Source: Pseudomonas sp. Choline-02u-1 (lineage in GTDB: Bacteria; Pseudomonadota; Gammaproteobacteria; Pseudomonadales; Pseudomonadaceae). Taken from it: a stretch of DNA of 64,000 nt. Where the stretch lies: positions 140,477 to 204,476 of the forward strand of contig NZ_PJBC01000002.1 of the NCBI RefSeq assembly GCF_002836515.1. The letters run 5' to 3'. Below are positions 18,477-27,900 of this stretch, piece by piece; the first letter of the stretch is position 1; each line of letters opens with the position of its first letter. The notes below the pieces were generated by a model. That model made no database searches. It was not told the origin of the DNA and was given only the letters and a program-made list of their open reading frames with translations. Both the position numbers and the translations under genes were made by a program.

Positions 18477-19346
18477 TTATTCCTTGTCCTTGAATACGTC
18501 AGGCAAGTACGCCCGATGAAAGCCGTTGAACGATTCGCTATGGCTGGCCTTGTGCAGCGGCCAGGCCCGACTGCCAAGGCTGGCGGCGCCGTCGATTTTT
18601 ACCGTGGTGCCGCTGATGAATGCCGCCGCCGGACTGAGCAGAAACACGATCGCTGCACTGACTTCCGATTCGGTGCCGATACGCTTGAGCGGCACATGCT
18701 CGCGCAAGGTCGGAATCACCGCTTTGAACGCGCCTTCATAAGTGTCCATGCCGCTGGAGGCGATCCAGCCTGGCGCCACGGCGTTGACCCGCACCCCGGC
18801 GTACCCCCACTCGAACGCGGCAGTCTTGGTGACGTTGTCCATGCCCGAACGCGCCGCGCCCGAGTGGCCCATGCCGGGCATGCCGCCCCACATGTCGGCG
18901 AGCATGTTGACGATGCTGCCGCCGTGTTTGCTCATCGACTGGTTGAACACTTCGCGAGCCATCAGGAAACCACCGACCAGATTGGTCCGCAGCACGGTTT
19001 CGAAACCTTTCTGATTGATCGAGGCCAAGGGCGACGGGTATTGGCCGCCGGCATTGTTGACCAGACCGTGGATCGGTCCGTGTTCGGCGATCAACTCCTT
19101 GACCAGTTGCTTGACCGCTTCTTCATCGCGGATATCGCAGGCCTTCCAGTGCGCGCAGCCGCCGTCCTCGGCGATCTCGGTGGCGACCTTTTCGAGCTTT
19201 TCCGGCTTGCGCCCGACCAGCAGCACATTGGCGCCGAGGGCCGCCAGTTCATGGGCGGTGCAGCGACCGATGCCGCTGCCGCCACCGGTGACAATCAGGT
19301 TCTGGCCGCTGAACAGATCGGCGCGAAAAATCGACGCGTAAGCCAT
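18477..19346 (-). CDS. atuB: Short-chain dehydrogenase/reductase AtuB
   Basis: 289 residues from the ATG at 19346, with GAGG nine bases upstream; an ATG at 19355 is too close to that site. The Rossmann motif VTGGGSGIGRCTAHELA and LVNNAGGQYPSPLA are clear. The usual YxxxK is replaced by HSGAARSG, the form seen in enoyl-CoA and dienoyl-CoA reductase-type SDRs, so an acyl-CoA substrate is likely. Its exact step in terpene degradation is not established. The stop of atuA lies 12 bases upstream of the start, so the genes are co-transcribed. Confidence 0.85.
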   Translation of the reverse strand: MAYASIFRADLFSGQNLIVTGGGSGIGRCTAHELAALGANVLLVGRKPEKLEKVATEIAEDGGCAHWKACDIRDEEAVKQLVKELIAEHGPIHGLVNNAGGQYPSPLASINQKGFETVLRTNLVGGFLMAREVFNQSMSKHGGSIVNMLADMWGGMPGMGHSGAARSGMDNVTKTAAFEWGYAGVRVNAVAPGWIASSGMDTYEGAFKAVIPTLREHVPLKRIGTESEVSAAIVFLLSPAAAFISGTTVKIDGAASLGSRAWPLHKASHSESFNGFHRAYLPDVFKDKE

Positions 19347-19358
19347 GCACACCATCCT

Positions 19359-21143
19359 CTAGTCGAGCTGTTCGGCGATGCTCTGCGGCACCGGGATCTG
19401 GATTTCCAATAGTTGCTGGGCGAAGGCTTTGCCCTGCGGGTCGATGCGCAGACTGGCGACGCCGCCACCGCCGAGGGCGTTTTCCAAGAGAAAATTGAGG
19501 CTGTGGGTGCCGGGCAAATACCAGCGTTCGACACGCCCGAGAAGCGGATCGAGGACGTGACGCATCCAGTCGACCACCACCGAGGTGGTGAGCGCTTCGG
19601 CGATCCATGGCAAATAATCGGGATGGCGCGGCATCACGCCGATGTTGCTGTGGTTACCCTTGTCGCCGGAGCGCGCCACCGCCAGTTTCACCAACGGCAC
19701 ACTGGCGTCGGCGCGGCCTGAAGATTTCGGCGGTTGATGGGCGATCGGCAAATCTGCGCTGTCGAGGGCCACTGGGTCGGGCAGGGCACACGGATGGCGC
19801 TCGCCGGCCATGTCGATTTGCACGGTGCAGGCGTTTTTATCGATGAGGAACGAGAACAGGCGGATCAGCGGATACACCGTCGGGCGGCCGCCGACGATGC
19901 CGGTCAAGCCCGGCGCCATACCGGTCGCGGCCTGGGCGATCTCTTTGGAAAACAGCACCAGCGCGCGTTTGTCAGGATGGCGCACGGCGATCTTGATCAC
20001 CACTTCGCGGCTGTCGCGGCGTTGGCCGTGGGGGCCGTAGGTGGCTTCGCTGCCGAGCAATTCGACGTGGGTTTCGCTGTAGGGCGCCCAGCCGCGCAGG
20101 CTGAACATTTCGGCGGTCTTGTCGATGATTGCCTGACTGACCCGCCGCGCCTTGTCCACCGCGTCGATGCCGGCCATCAGGCAACTGGCGGTGCAGCGAA
20201 AACCGTCGGGGTAGGTGGCGCTGACCTTGTATTTGTCGCTGGGCGGCAGGCCTTTGGCACCGTGCACCTGCACGACGTTTTTGCCTTGTTGCTGAAGTTT
20301 GACCTGAGTGAAATCGCAGATCACGTCGGGTAACAGATAGGCCTGCGGATCGCCGATTTCGTAGAGCATCTGCTCGCCGACAGTCAGCGGGCTGACCAGG
20401 CCGCCGGAGTATTCGGGTTTGCTGACGAGGAACTGGCCATCGGCACTGACTTCGACGATCGGAAAACCGATGTGCTCGTAATCCGGCACCTCGCGCCAGT
20501 CGGTGAAATTACCGCCAGTGCACTGCGCACCGCACTCGATGATGTGCCCGGCCAGCGCGGCCTGAGCGAGTTTGTCGTAGTCATGCCACGACCAGCCGAA
20601 TTCGTGGACAAGCGCCGCGCTGACCACGGCGCTGTCGACCACCCGACCGGTGATGACAATGTCGGCACCCAGGCGCAACGCTTCGACAATCCCCGCCGCG
20701 CCGAGGTAGGCGTTGGTTGACACACACATACGCGGAAGCGGCGCGCCGCTGAACATTTCGCGTATATCGGTGGGGTTTTCGAGTTGGCCTTGCAGGTCAT
20801 CGCCGAGCAACACGGCAATCTTCAGCTGGACCCCGGCCTGGTCGCAGGCTGCTTGCAGGGCCGCCGCGCAAGCCTGCGGATTGACCCCGCCGGCATTGCT
20901 GATCACGCGGATGTTCTGTTCGGCCAGATCGGGCAAGAGCGGCGCCAGCACTTCGATAAAGTCGCTGGCGAACCCGGCCTGCGGGTCTTTCAGACGTGCG
21001 CCGGCCATGAGCGACATGGTGATTTCGGCCAGGTAATCGAACACCAGATAGTCGAGGTTTCCCCCCTTCACCAGTTGGGCGGCAGCGGTAGAGGTATCGC
21101 CCCAGAAGGCACTGGCGCAGCCGATTCGCACGGTGGTTGGCAT
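19359..21143 (-). CDS. atuA: Acyclic terpene utilisation protein AtuA
   Basis: 594 residues from the ATG at 21143 (GGAGATAAAA upstream). It matches the AtuA (DUF1446) family: VRIGCASAFWGDTSTAA at the N-terminus, VFDYLAEITMSLMAGARL, ISNAGGVNPQACAAAL, GRVVDSAVVSAALVHEFGW and a C-terminal LAVARSGDKGNHSNIGVM. The protein is needed for growth on citronellol and geraniol in Pseudomonas, but its reaction is unknown. It is the first gene of the atuABCDEF operon and is divergent from atuR. Confidence 0.92.
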   Translation of the reverse strand: MPTTVRIGCASAFWGDTSTAAAQLVKGGNLDYLVFDYLAEITMSLMAGARLKDPQAGFASDFIEVLAPLLPDLAEQNIRVISNAGGVNPQACAAALQAACDQAGVQLKIAVLLGDDLQGQLENPTDIREMFSGAPLPRMCVSTNAYLGAAGIVEALRLGADIVITGRVVDSAVVSAALVHEFGWSWHDYDKLAQAALAGHIIECGAQCTGGNFTDWREVPDYEHIGFPIVEVSADGQFLVSKPEYSGGLVSPLTVGEQMLYEIGDPQAYLLPDVICDFTQVKLQQQGKNVVQVHGAKGLPPSDKYKVSATYPDGFRCTASCLMAGIDAVDKARRVSQAIIDKTAEMFSLRGWAPYSETHVELLGSEATYGPHGQRRDSREVVIKIAVRHPDKRALVLFSKEIAQAATGMAPGLTGIVGGRPTVYPLIRLFSFLIDKNACTVQIDMAGERHPCALPDPVALDSADLPIAHQPPKSSGRADASVPLVKLAVARSGDKGNHSNIGVMPRHPDYLPWIAEALTTSVVVDWMRHVLDPLLGRVERWYLPGTHSLNFLLENALGGGGVASLRIDPQGKAFAQQLLEIQIPVPQSIAEQLD

Positions 21144-21188
21144 TTTTATCTCCGACTCAGGGACCTGCGACAGAAGTGTCTGGAGGCT

Positions 21189-21250
21189 ACCAAGCAAGCG
21201 CTTGGTTTGTAAACAGGGGAAACATTCTTCTGCCCAAGCGCTTGCTTGGT
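21189..21250. promoter_or_regulatory. Twin AtuR operator
   Basis: Two copies of the palindrome CAAGCGCTTG (21195-21204 and 21235-21244) lie exactly 40 bp apart in the atuA-atuR intergenic region. Flanking bases extend them into 17-bp units (21189-21205 and 21234-21250) that are exact reverse complements of each other. AtuR of P. aeruginosa is known to bind two inverted repeats in this region about 40 bp apart, which supports the assignment. Confidence 0.88.
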
Positions 21251-21327
21251 GCCCGCGCGCGGCTTAAATTGCGCGCAACCCTGCGGTTACAGGGGGCAAC
21301 ACACTGATCGACTGTAGGAGAGAACGG

Positions 21328-21951
21328 GTGGACGAGCAAAAAGCCCTGCGGGTCATGCGCGAATTGGTCGAGCAAGGCCAGTTGACCGACCCGGACAGCG
21401 CCCGTGGCAAGCTGCTGCAAGTGGCAGCTCACCTGTTTCGCAACAAAGGCTACGAGCGCACTACCGTGCGCGATCTGGCCAGCGCTGTGGGCATTCAGTC
21501 GGGAAGTATTTTCCACCACTTCAAAAGCAAGGATGAAATTCTCCGCGCGGTGATGGAGGAAACCATCCGCTACAACACCGCATTGATGCGCGCGGCCCTG
21601 GCCGAGGCAAGCGAGGTGCGCGACAAGGTTCTGGCGCTGATTCGCTGCGAGTTGCAGTCGATCATGGGCGGCAGCGGCGAGGCAATGGCAGTGCTGGTTT
21701 ACGAATGGCGCTCGTTGTCCGAAGACGGCCAGGCCAAAGTGCTCGCATTGCGTGACGTTTATGAAGACATCTGGCTGCAGGTGCTGGGCGAGGCCAAGGA
21801 CGCCGGCTACATTCGCGGCGACGTTTTTATTACCCGACGTTTCCTGACCGGCGCACTGTCCTGGACTACCACTTGGTTCCGTGCTGGCGGCAGTTTGAGC
21901 CTGGAGCAACTCGCTGATGAAGCGCTGATTCTGGTCCTTGAAGCGCGTTGA
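21328..21951 (+). CDS. atuR: TetR-family repressor AtuR
   Basis: 207 residues from a GTG at 21328 with AGGAG upstream. The N-terminal TetR helix-turn-helix reads GKLLQVAAHLFRNKGYERTTVRDLASAVGIQSGSIFHHFKSKDEIL (residues about 30-75, given in parts of the domain: recognition segment SGSIFHHF). The C-terminal domain is all helical. Divergent position to atuA and the twin palindromes between them identify it as the repressor of the terpene operon; in the family, pathway CoA intermediates release repression. Confidence 0.9.
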   Translation: MDEQKALRVMRELVEQGQLTDPDSARGKLLQVAAHLFRNKGYERTTVRDLASAVGIQSGSIFHHFKSKDEILRAVMEETIRYNTALMRAALAEASEVRDKVLALIRCELQSIMGGSGEAMAVLVYEWRSLSEDGQAKVLALRDVYEDIWLQVLGEAKDAGYIRGDVFITRRFLTGALSWTTTWFRAGGSLSLEQLADEALILVLEAR

Positions 21952-22043
21952 AGGGCTGTCTGTCCGGCCAGGAAACTGGCTAAGTCGGCGAAACCGCCTA
22001 GCTTGAATGCATTGATTGCTTTTTTTTCGGGGAGTGGGGTGTT

Positions 22044-22841
22044 TTGAAGTCTTCGCCAATTCGGACAGCCGCCGGGCTGATGCTCGCTGCGCTGGCTGCG
22101 TTATGGGTATTGCCCGCTCAGTCAGCGCAATGGGTCCGGGTCGGCGCCGCGCATTTCCCGCCCTATACGATTCGCCCGGAAAACGGCGCCGACACCGGCC
22201 TGTTGCCGCAATTGATCGAGGCCCTGAACCGCTCGCAGAGCGACTATCAGTTCGTCCTGGTGCCAACGTCGATCCCGCGTCGCTTCGGGGATTTCAAGCA
22301 GGGCCGGATCGACATGGCAATCTTCGAAAATCCTGAATGGGGCTGGAAGGACATTCCTCACCAGGATGTCGACATGGGCCTGGAAGACGCCGAAATTTTC
22401 GTCGCGCAACGCGAAGACGGCCGCCAGCAAAGCTATTTCTCCAGTCTTTCGGGCAAACGTCTGGCGCTGTTCAGCGGTTATCACTACGAATTCGCCAACT
22501 TCAACGCCGACCCGAAATACCTCGCGCACAACTACAACGCCACGCTGACCTATTCCCACGACAGCAACCTGCTGATGGTGCTGCGCGGGCGCGCCGACAT
22601 CGCCCTGGTGACGCGTTCCTATCTGTTCGATTACCTGCTGCGCAACGAAAAGATCCGCGATGCGCTTCTGGCCTCGCAGCGTACCGATCAGATCTATCAC
22701 CACTACGCGATTCTGCGCCCAAGCGCTCCGATCACCGGCGAAGCTTTTGGCATTCTGTTGCAGCGTCTGCGTGACAATGGCGAACTGCTGAAGATTTTCG
22801 AGCCATACAAAATTGCCGTAGTGCCGGTGCCTCATCACTGA
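22044..22841 (+). CDS. Periplasmic substrate-binding protein-like (SBP_bac_3 family)
   Basis: 265 residues from a TTG at 22044, downstream of a GGGGAG site. A signal peptide (TAAGLMLAALAALWVLPAQSA) is followed by a periplasmic binding-protein fold: VRVGAAHFPPYTIRPENG at the N-terminus and LRGRADIALVTRSYLFDYLL in the second lobe. There is no permease or ATPase gene beside it, so it is either an orphan binding protein or a sensor-like extracytoplasmic protein. The ligand is unknown; related orphan proteins are common in Pseudomonas. Confidence 0.85.
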   Translation: MKSSPIRTAAGLMLAALAALWVLPAQSAQWVRVGAAHFPPYTIRPENGADTGLLPQLIEALNRSQSDYQFVLVPTSIPRRFGDFKQGRIDMAIFENPEWGWKDIPHQDVDMGLEDAEIFVAQREDGRQQSYFSSLSGKRLALFSGYHYEFANFNADPKYLAHNYNATLTYSHDSNLLMVLRGRADIALVTRSYLFDYLLRNEKIRDALLASQRTDQIYHHYAILRPSAPITGEAFGILLQRLRDNGELLKIFEPYKIAVVPVPHH

Positions 22842-22863
22842 AGCGCTGTTTTCGTCCCGCGCT

Positions 22864-22887
22864 TAAATTTCTCCTCCCGGCTCACGT
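22864..22887 (+). promoter_or_regulatory. PvdS-dependent promoter (iron-starvation box)
   Basis: TAAAT (22864-22868), 16 bases, CGT (22885-22887) matches the PvdS box exactly. It lies 40 bases before the acetyltransferase start at 22927. Confidence 0.82.
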
Positions 22888-22926
22888 CACTTCGTTGAAC
22901 TGTCGACGATTACGTGAGCCCGACCC

Positions 22927-23940
22927 ATGTCCAATCTGAATGACCTGACTGCCCTGGCTTTGCCCTCGGGCAGTCGATTGATCGCTGATGCTACCGAGAG
23001 CCGCTTGAGCCTGAGTCTGGACGGGCAGCCGTTGATTCGTCTGCGCCTGAACCGTGACGGCAAAGGCCCGATTCAGCTTGATGAGCGGTTTGCCCTGCCG
23101 CCCGGCCACGCCTTGTGGGCGGCCTGTTACTGGTTGTTTGCCCGTGACCCGGCGTGTCAGCAGTTGACCTGGCAACTCGATCAACCCCCCACCGAGGCGT
23201 TGCTCAGTGGTTTGCTGATCAACACCGACATTGCCGGTGAGTATCGCTGCGAGCGCACGCTGTTCTGGCAACTGCCACAACCGTGGCTTGGCTCTTCGCT
23301 GACCGGCAGCTATCCACAGCAAATGGTCATCAGCCAGGGCAAGCGCCATCCGCTGCGGCCGGTGAAGCCGCGCGGGGAAGTCTATCGGCGTTTCGATGCG
23401 CGGCTCGGCGCGTGGATTTCCTTGCGTACGCTGGAAATCGAGGAAGACCTGTCGCGTTTCAATCGGTGGCAGAACAGCCCGCGCGTGGCGAGCTTCTGGC
23501 AGGAGGAGGGTAGCCTCGAGCAGCATCGCGAATACCTCAACAAACTCGATGCCGATCCGCATACGCTGACCCTGATCGGTTGTTTTGACGATCAGCCGTT
23601 TGCCTATTTCGAAGCCTACTGGGCCAAGGAAGATCGCATCGCGCCGTTCTACGATGCCGGCGATTACGACCGAGGCATTCACATGCTGGTCGGCGAGGAA
23701 AGTCATCGCGGCCCGCACAAGGTGGCGAGTTGGTTATCGGCGCTGGTGCACTACCTGTTTCTCGACGATCCACGGACCCAGCGTGTGGTCGCTGAGCCAC
23801 GTGCCGACAACGCGAAGATGATCGGGCATATGCACAACCAGTGCTTTCACTGCGAGAAGGAGTTCGATTTCCCGCACAAGCGCGCGGCGCTGATGATGCT
23901 GGGGCGGGAGCGGTTTTTTGATCGGTGCAAACTGGCCTGA
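22927..23940 (+). CDS. pvdYII: Siderophore-type N-acetyltransferase, PvdYII-like
   Basis: 337 residues. The C-terminal half (about 155-335) is the IucB/RhbD-type acetyltransferase domain (Acetyltransf_8), with SLRTLEIEEDLSRFNRWQNSPRVASFW, FAYFEAYWAKEDRIAPFYDA, DRGIHMLVGEESHRGPHK and VAEPRADNAKMIGHM (segments quoted in part). This family acetylates N-hydroxylated amines such as N5-hydroxyornithine or N6-hydroxylysine. The position next to pvdS-pvdL and the PvdS box upstream suggest it makes acetyl-hydroxyornithine for the pyoverdine peptide, as PvdYII does. The substrate is inferred; the peptide-chain NRPS genes are outside the window. Confidence 0.75.
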   Translation: MSNLNDLTALALPSGSRLIADATESRLSLSLDGQPLIRLRLNRDGKGPIQLDERFALPPGHALWAACYWLFARDPACQQLTWQLDQPPTEALLSGLLINTDIAGEYRCERTLFWQLPQPWLGSSLTGSYPQQMVISQGKRHPLRPVKPRGEVYRRFDARLGAWISLRTLEIEEDLSRFNRWQNSPRVASFWQEEGSLEQHREYLNKLDADPHTLTLIGCFDDQPFAYFEAYWAKEDRIAPFYDAGDYDRGIHMLVGEESHRGPHKVASWLSALVHYLFLDDPRTQRVVAEPRADNAKMIGHMHNQCFHCEKEFDFPHKRAALMMLGRERFFDRCKLA

Positions 23941-23978
23941 GTTGACAGGCTGGGATCCGTTGCGGTCTCAAGTCCGCC

Positions 23979-24047
23979 TTCGCGAGCAAGCCCGCTCCCA
24001 CAATGACCGGTCTACGCCGAACCAATGTGTGCGGGCTTGCTCGCGAA
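23979..24047. repeat. REP pair (REPIN), imperfect
   Basis: The left arm (23979-24002) is identical to the left arm at 14804-14827. The right arm (24026-24047) is a shortened reverse complement lacking part of the GGGAG block. It lies between the convergent acetyltransferase and pvdS genes. Confidence 0.88.
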
Positions 24048-24070
24048 TGGCTTGACGCGAAATCCGGATC

Positions 24071-24625
24071 CTAACGACGACCCGCGATCACCGCATCCCG
24101 CCGACTGCCCGAGACCTTGCGGCAGTGCACCAGCGCATCACGAATCATGAAGTTGACGAGGGTCGGCGATACGCCCAGTTCCTTGGCGATGTCCTTTTGC
24201 GGCACGCCGTGCAAGCGGTACATCTCGAAGGCGTAACGGGTGCGGCTGGGCAGCTCGGTCAGCGCATCGGCGATGTGTTCCAGGGTCGAGAAGTTGATGT
24301 GCGAAGTTTCCGGCGAAGCGCCCTGAATCACCACGTTCAAGCCTTCCTCTTCCGGGCCTGAGTATTTCTGTTCGAGCGCCTGCTTGCGGTAGTGATCGAT
24401 GGCGAGGTTGCGCACGATCTGAAACAGGTAGCTCAGCTGAGCCTTGATCGACGACGTGATCGGCGGTGCCGATTGCAGTCTGAAAAACGCATCCTGAACC
24501 ACATCTTCGGCACGGGAGCGGCAGCCGGTAATGCGGGCTGCAATTTTGACCAGAATCAGTCGATTGTCGACGAATGCCTGAAGTAGCGGTGAATCGCACC
24601 TGCTTGTGGATACTCGTTCCGTCAT
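24071..24625 (-). CDS. pvdS: Iron-starvation ECF sigma factor PvdS
   Basis: 184 residues from the ATG at 24625; a GTG at 24634 is in frame but the ATG fits the family better. Sigma region 2 has ITGCRSRAEDVVQDAFFRL and YLFQIVRNLAIDHYRKQAL, and region 4 has MYRLHGVPQKDIAKELGVSP. The near-identity that I recall with P. aeruginosa PvdS across RLQSAP, SPETSHIN and LVHCRKV is strong. PvdS directs RNA polymerase to pyoverdine promoters under iron limitation and is held inactive by the anti-sigma factor FpvR, not in this window. A Fur-type site overlaps its promoter. pvdG, which separates pvdS and pvdL in P. aeruginosa, is absent. Confidence 0.96.
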   Translation of the reverse strand: MTERVSTSRCDSPLLQAFVDNRLILVKIAARITGCRSRAEDVVQDAFFRLQSAPPITSSIKAQLSYLFQIVRNLAIDHYRKQALEQKYSGPEEEGLNVVIQGASPETSHINFSTLEHIADALTELPSRTRYAFEMYRLHGVPQKDIAKELGVSPTLVNFMIRDALVHCRKVSGSRRDAVIAGRR

Positions 24626-24698
24626 GGAAATCACCTTGCTGCCAGTAGGTTAGTGGGAGGGCCTGGGGAAGGGCGCCGTCCTACACATCGAGCGACAA

Positions 24699-24725
24699 AT
24701 TATGTTGAATGATAATGATTGTCAA
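24699..24725 (-). promoter_or_regulatory. pvdS promoter with Fur box
   Basis: TGATAATGATTGTCA (24710-24724) matches the 7-1-7 Fur motif TGATAATnATTATCA with one mismatch. On the minus strand it overlaps a possible -35 TTGACA (24725-24720) and lies over the spacer to a possible -10 CATAAT (24704-24699), although the 15-base spacing is short. Fe-Fur would repress pvdS in iron-replete cells. Confidence 0.82.
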
Positions 24726-24818
24726 ATGAGAAAGAGAAGTAGTGCCGCGGGTCGATGGGTTTTGCGAACTGCGACACGCCGCCGCACTCCGGCCCCGCTG
24801 AACGTCGAGCCTGCCGAC

Positions 24819-24842
24819 TAATTATTTCAAGACGTCATCCGT
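24819..24842 (+). promoter_or_regulatory. Probable PvdS-dependent promoter of pvdL
   Basis: TAATT (24819-24823), 16 bases, CGT (24840-24842). One mismatch from the TAAAT-N16-CGT box found at three other places in this window, with the same 16-base spacing. It lies 152 bases before the pvdL start, giving a long untranslated leader. Confidence 0.68.
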
Positions 24843-24994
24843 TCTCATTGGTGAATGGTTCCGGGCGTAGAGCCCGGCCACAGCGCATTCCGATGCCTTG
24901 CGCGGTCGGCACAGACCGCGTCCTGCACGCCTTTGACCGGGCGTGTCGCAGTACCTCGATTCCACTTGCAAGCCGAATTCAGGCAGGAAACCTC

Positions 24995-27900
24995 ATGACC
25001 GACGCGTTCGAACTCCCCAGCACCCTGGTCCATGCCCTCAAGCGTCGCGCGGCCCTGACGCCGGATCGACTGGCCTTGCGTTTTCTCGCCGAAAACGCCG
25101 ATCAGGCTGTGGTGCTCAGCTATCGCGAACTGGACCAACGCGCGCGCACGATCGCCGCAGCGTTGCAGGCCGAGGCCGGTTTCGGTGAGCGCGCGGTGCT
25201 GCTGTTTCCCAGTGGCGCGGATTACGTCGCGGCGTTTTTCGGTTGCCTGTACGCCGGCATGATTGCGGTGCCGGCCTATCCACCGGAATCCGCGCGCCGT
25301 CACCATCAGGAGCGCTTGTTGTCGATCATCGCCGACGCCGAGCCCAAGCTGTTGCTGACCAGCGCAGACCTGCGCGATGCCTTGCAGCAAATCGAAGGCG
25401 CGCCGCCACTGTTGTGTGTCGACACCCTCGACAGCGCACTGGCCGAACACTGGGTCGAGCCGGCCCTGCCGCCCGAGCACATCGCCTTTTTGCAATACAC
25501 CTCCGGCTCCACTGCGCTGCCCAAGGGCGTGCAGGTCAGCCATGGCAACCTGGTCGCCAATGAACGGCTGATCCGTCACGGTTTCGGCATCGACGTCAAC
25601 CCGGACGACGTCATCGTCAGCTGGTTGCCGCTGTATCACGACATGGGTCTGATCGGCGGTCTGTTGCAGCCGATTTTCAGCGGCGTGCCGTGCATTCTGA
25701 TGTCGCCGGCGTACTTCCTCGGCCGGCCGTTGCGCTGGCTGGAAGCGATTGCCGAATACGGCGGCACCATCAGCGGCGGCCCGGATTTCGCCTACCGTTT
25801 GTGCAGCGAACGGGTCAGCGAATCAGCCCTCGAACGCCTCGATCTGAGCCGTTGGCGGGTGGCCTATTCCGGCTCCGAGCCGATCCGCCTCGATACCCTT
25901 GAACGCTTCGCCGAAAAATTCGCCGCTTGCGGGTTCAGTGAAAACAGCTTCATGGCCTCGTACGGTTTGGCCGAGGCGACCCTGTTTGTCGCTGGCACGC
26001 TGCGCGGCACCGGCATCCCGGCGCTGCGTGTGGACGATCAGGCGCTGGCGCAAAACCGCGCCGAGCCGGGCGACGGCAGCGCGATCATGAGCTGCGGCAT
26101 TAGCCAGCCGGAACACGCGGTGCTGATCGTCGAGCCGAATACGCTGGCTGAACTGGCCGAAAACGCCGTCGGTGAAGTCTGGGCCGCCGGCCCGAGCATT
26201 GCCCACGGTTACTGGCGCAACCCCGAAGCCAGCGCCAAGACCTTCGTTCAGCATGCTGGCCGCACCTGGTTGCGCACCGGCGATCTGGGTTTTATTCGCG
26301 ACGGCGAGTTGTTCGTCACCGGGCGCCTGAAAGACATGCTCATCGTTCGTGGTCACAACCTCTATCCGCAGGACATCGAGCAGACGATCGAGCGCGAAGT
26401 CGAAGTGGTGCGCAAGGGTCGTGTAGCGGCGTTCGCCGTCAATCACAGCGGTGAAGAGGGCATTGGCATCGCTGCGGAAATCAGCCGCAGCGTGCAGAAG
26501 GTTCTCCCGCCGCAAGCGCTGATCAGAGCCATTCGCCAAGCTGTGGCCGAGGCGTATCAGGAGGCGCCAAGCGTGGTGGTGTTGCTCAATCCGGGCGCGT
26601 TGCCGAAAACCTCCAGCGGCAAACTGCAGCGCTCGGCGTGCCGTAATCGTCTGGCCGATGGCAGTCTCGACAGCTACGCGATGTTCCCTTCGATTACAGC
26701 CGAAACGAACAGCGCGACCAGCTGCCCTTCGGATCTCGAAACGGTGATCGGGACACTCTGGGCCGAGCAACTCAACGTCAAACAAATCAACGCCGACGAT
26801 CACTTCTTCCTGCTCGGCGGCAACTCGATCGCCGCCACGCAAGTGGTTGCGCGGGTTCGCGAAGCACTCGGTGTCGAGCTGAGCCTGCGCCTGCTGTTCG
26901 AAGCACCAACCCTGTGCGCCTTCGCGGCCGCTGTGGCGCAGCTAAAACAGGACGGCGGCAGCGCCCAAGATGCAATCAGCACGTTGTCGCGCAGTGAGCC
27001 GATGCCGCAGTCGCTGGCACAAAACCGTCTGTGGATCACTTGGCAACTCGATCCACAGAGCAGCGCCTACAATATTCCCGGCGGCCTGCGCCTGCGTGGC
27101 GAGCTGGACGAAGACGCCGTGCGCAGCAGCTTCCAGCAACTGATCGAACGCCATGAATCACTGCGCACACGTTTCTTCGAACGCGACGGTGTGGCATTGC
27201 AGCAAGTGCTTGCCGCTGCCGAATTCGACCTGCAACTGATCGACATCAGCGACCTGTCAGCGCCAGAGCGTGAAGCCCGTGCCGAGCAGATTCGCGAAGA
27301 CGAAGCGCGCACTCGGTTCGATCTGGAAAAAGGCCCGTTGCTGGCGGTGACACTGGTGCGTCTCGATGATGAAGAGCATCAGTTGCTGGTGACCCTGCAT
27401 CACATCATCGCTGACGGCTGGTCGCTGAATATCCTGCTCGACGAATTCTCGCGTCTCTATGCCGCCGCTACTCAAGGTGCAACGGCGACACTGGCCGCGC
27501 TGCCCACGCAATACGCCGATTACGGCAACTGGCAGCGGCAATGGCTGGCGCAAGGCGAGGGCGAGCGGCAACTGGCGTACTGGAAAGCGCAACTGGGCGA
27601 AGAACATCCGCCACTGGAACTGGCCACCGATCACCCGCGCTCGGCCAGAACCAACCACAGCGCCGCGCGCCACAGCGTGCGCTTGAGTAGCAAACTCAGC
27701 GAGGCGATCCGCCAGACCGCGCAGGCCCACGAAGCGACGTCGTTCATGCTCTTGCTTGCCGCGTTGCAAAGCCTGTTGCACCGCTACAGCGGTCAGCGCG
27801 ACATTCGCATCGGCGTGCCCAACGCCAACCGTCCGCGCCTGGAAACCCAAGGCCTGATCGGTTTCTTCATCAACACCCAGGTGCTGCGTGCGCAAATCGA

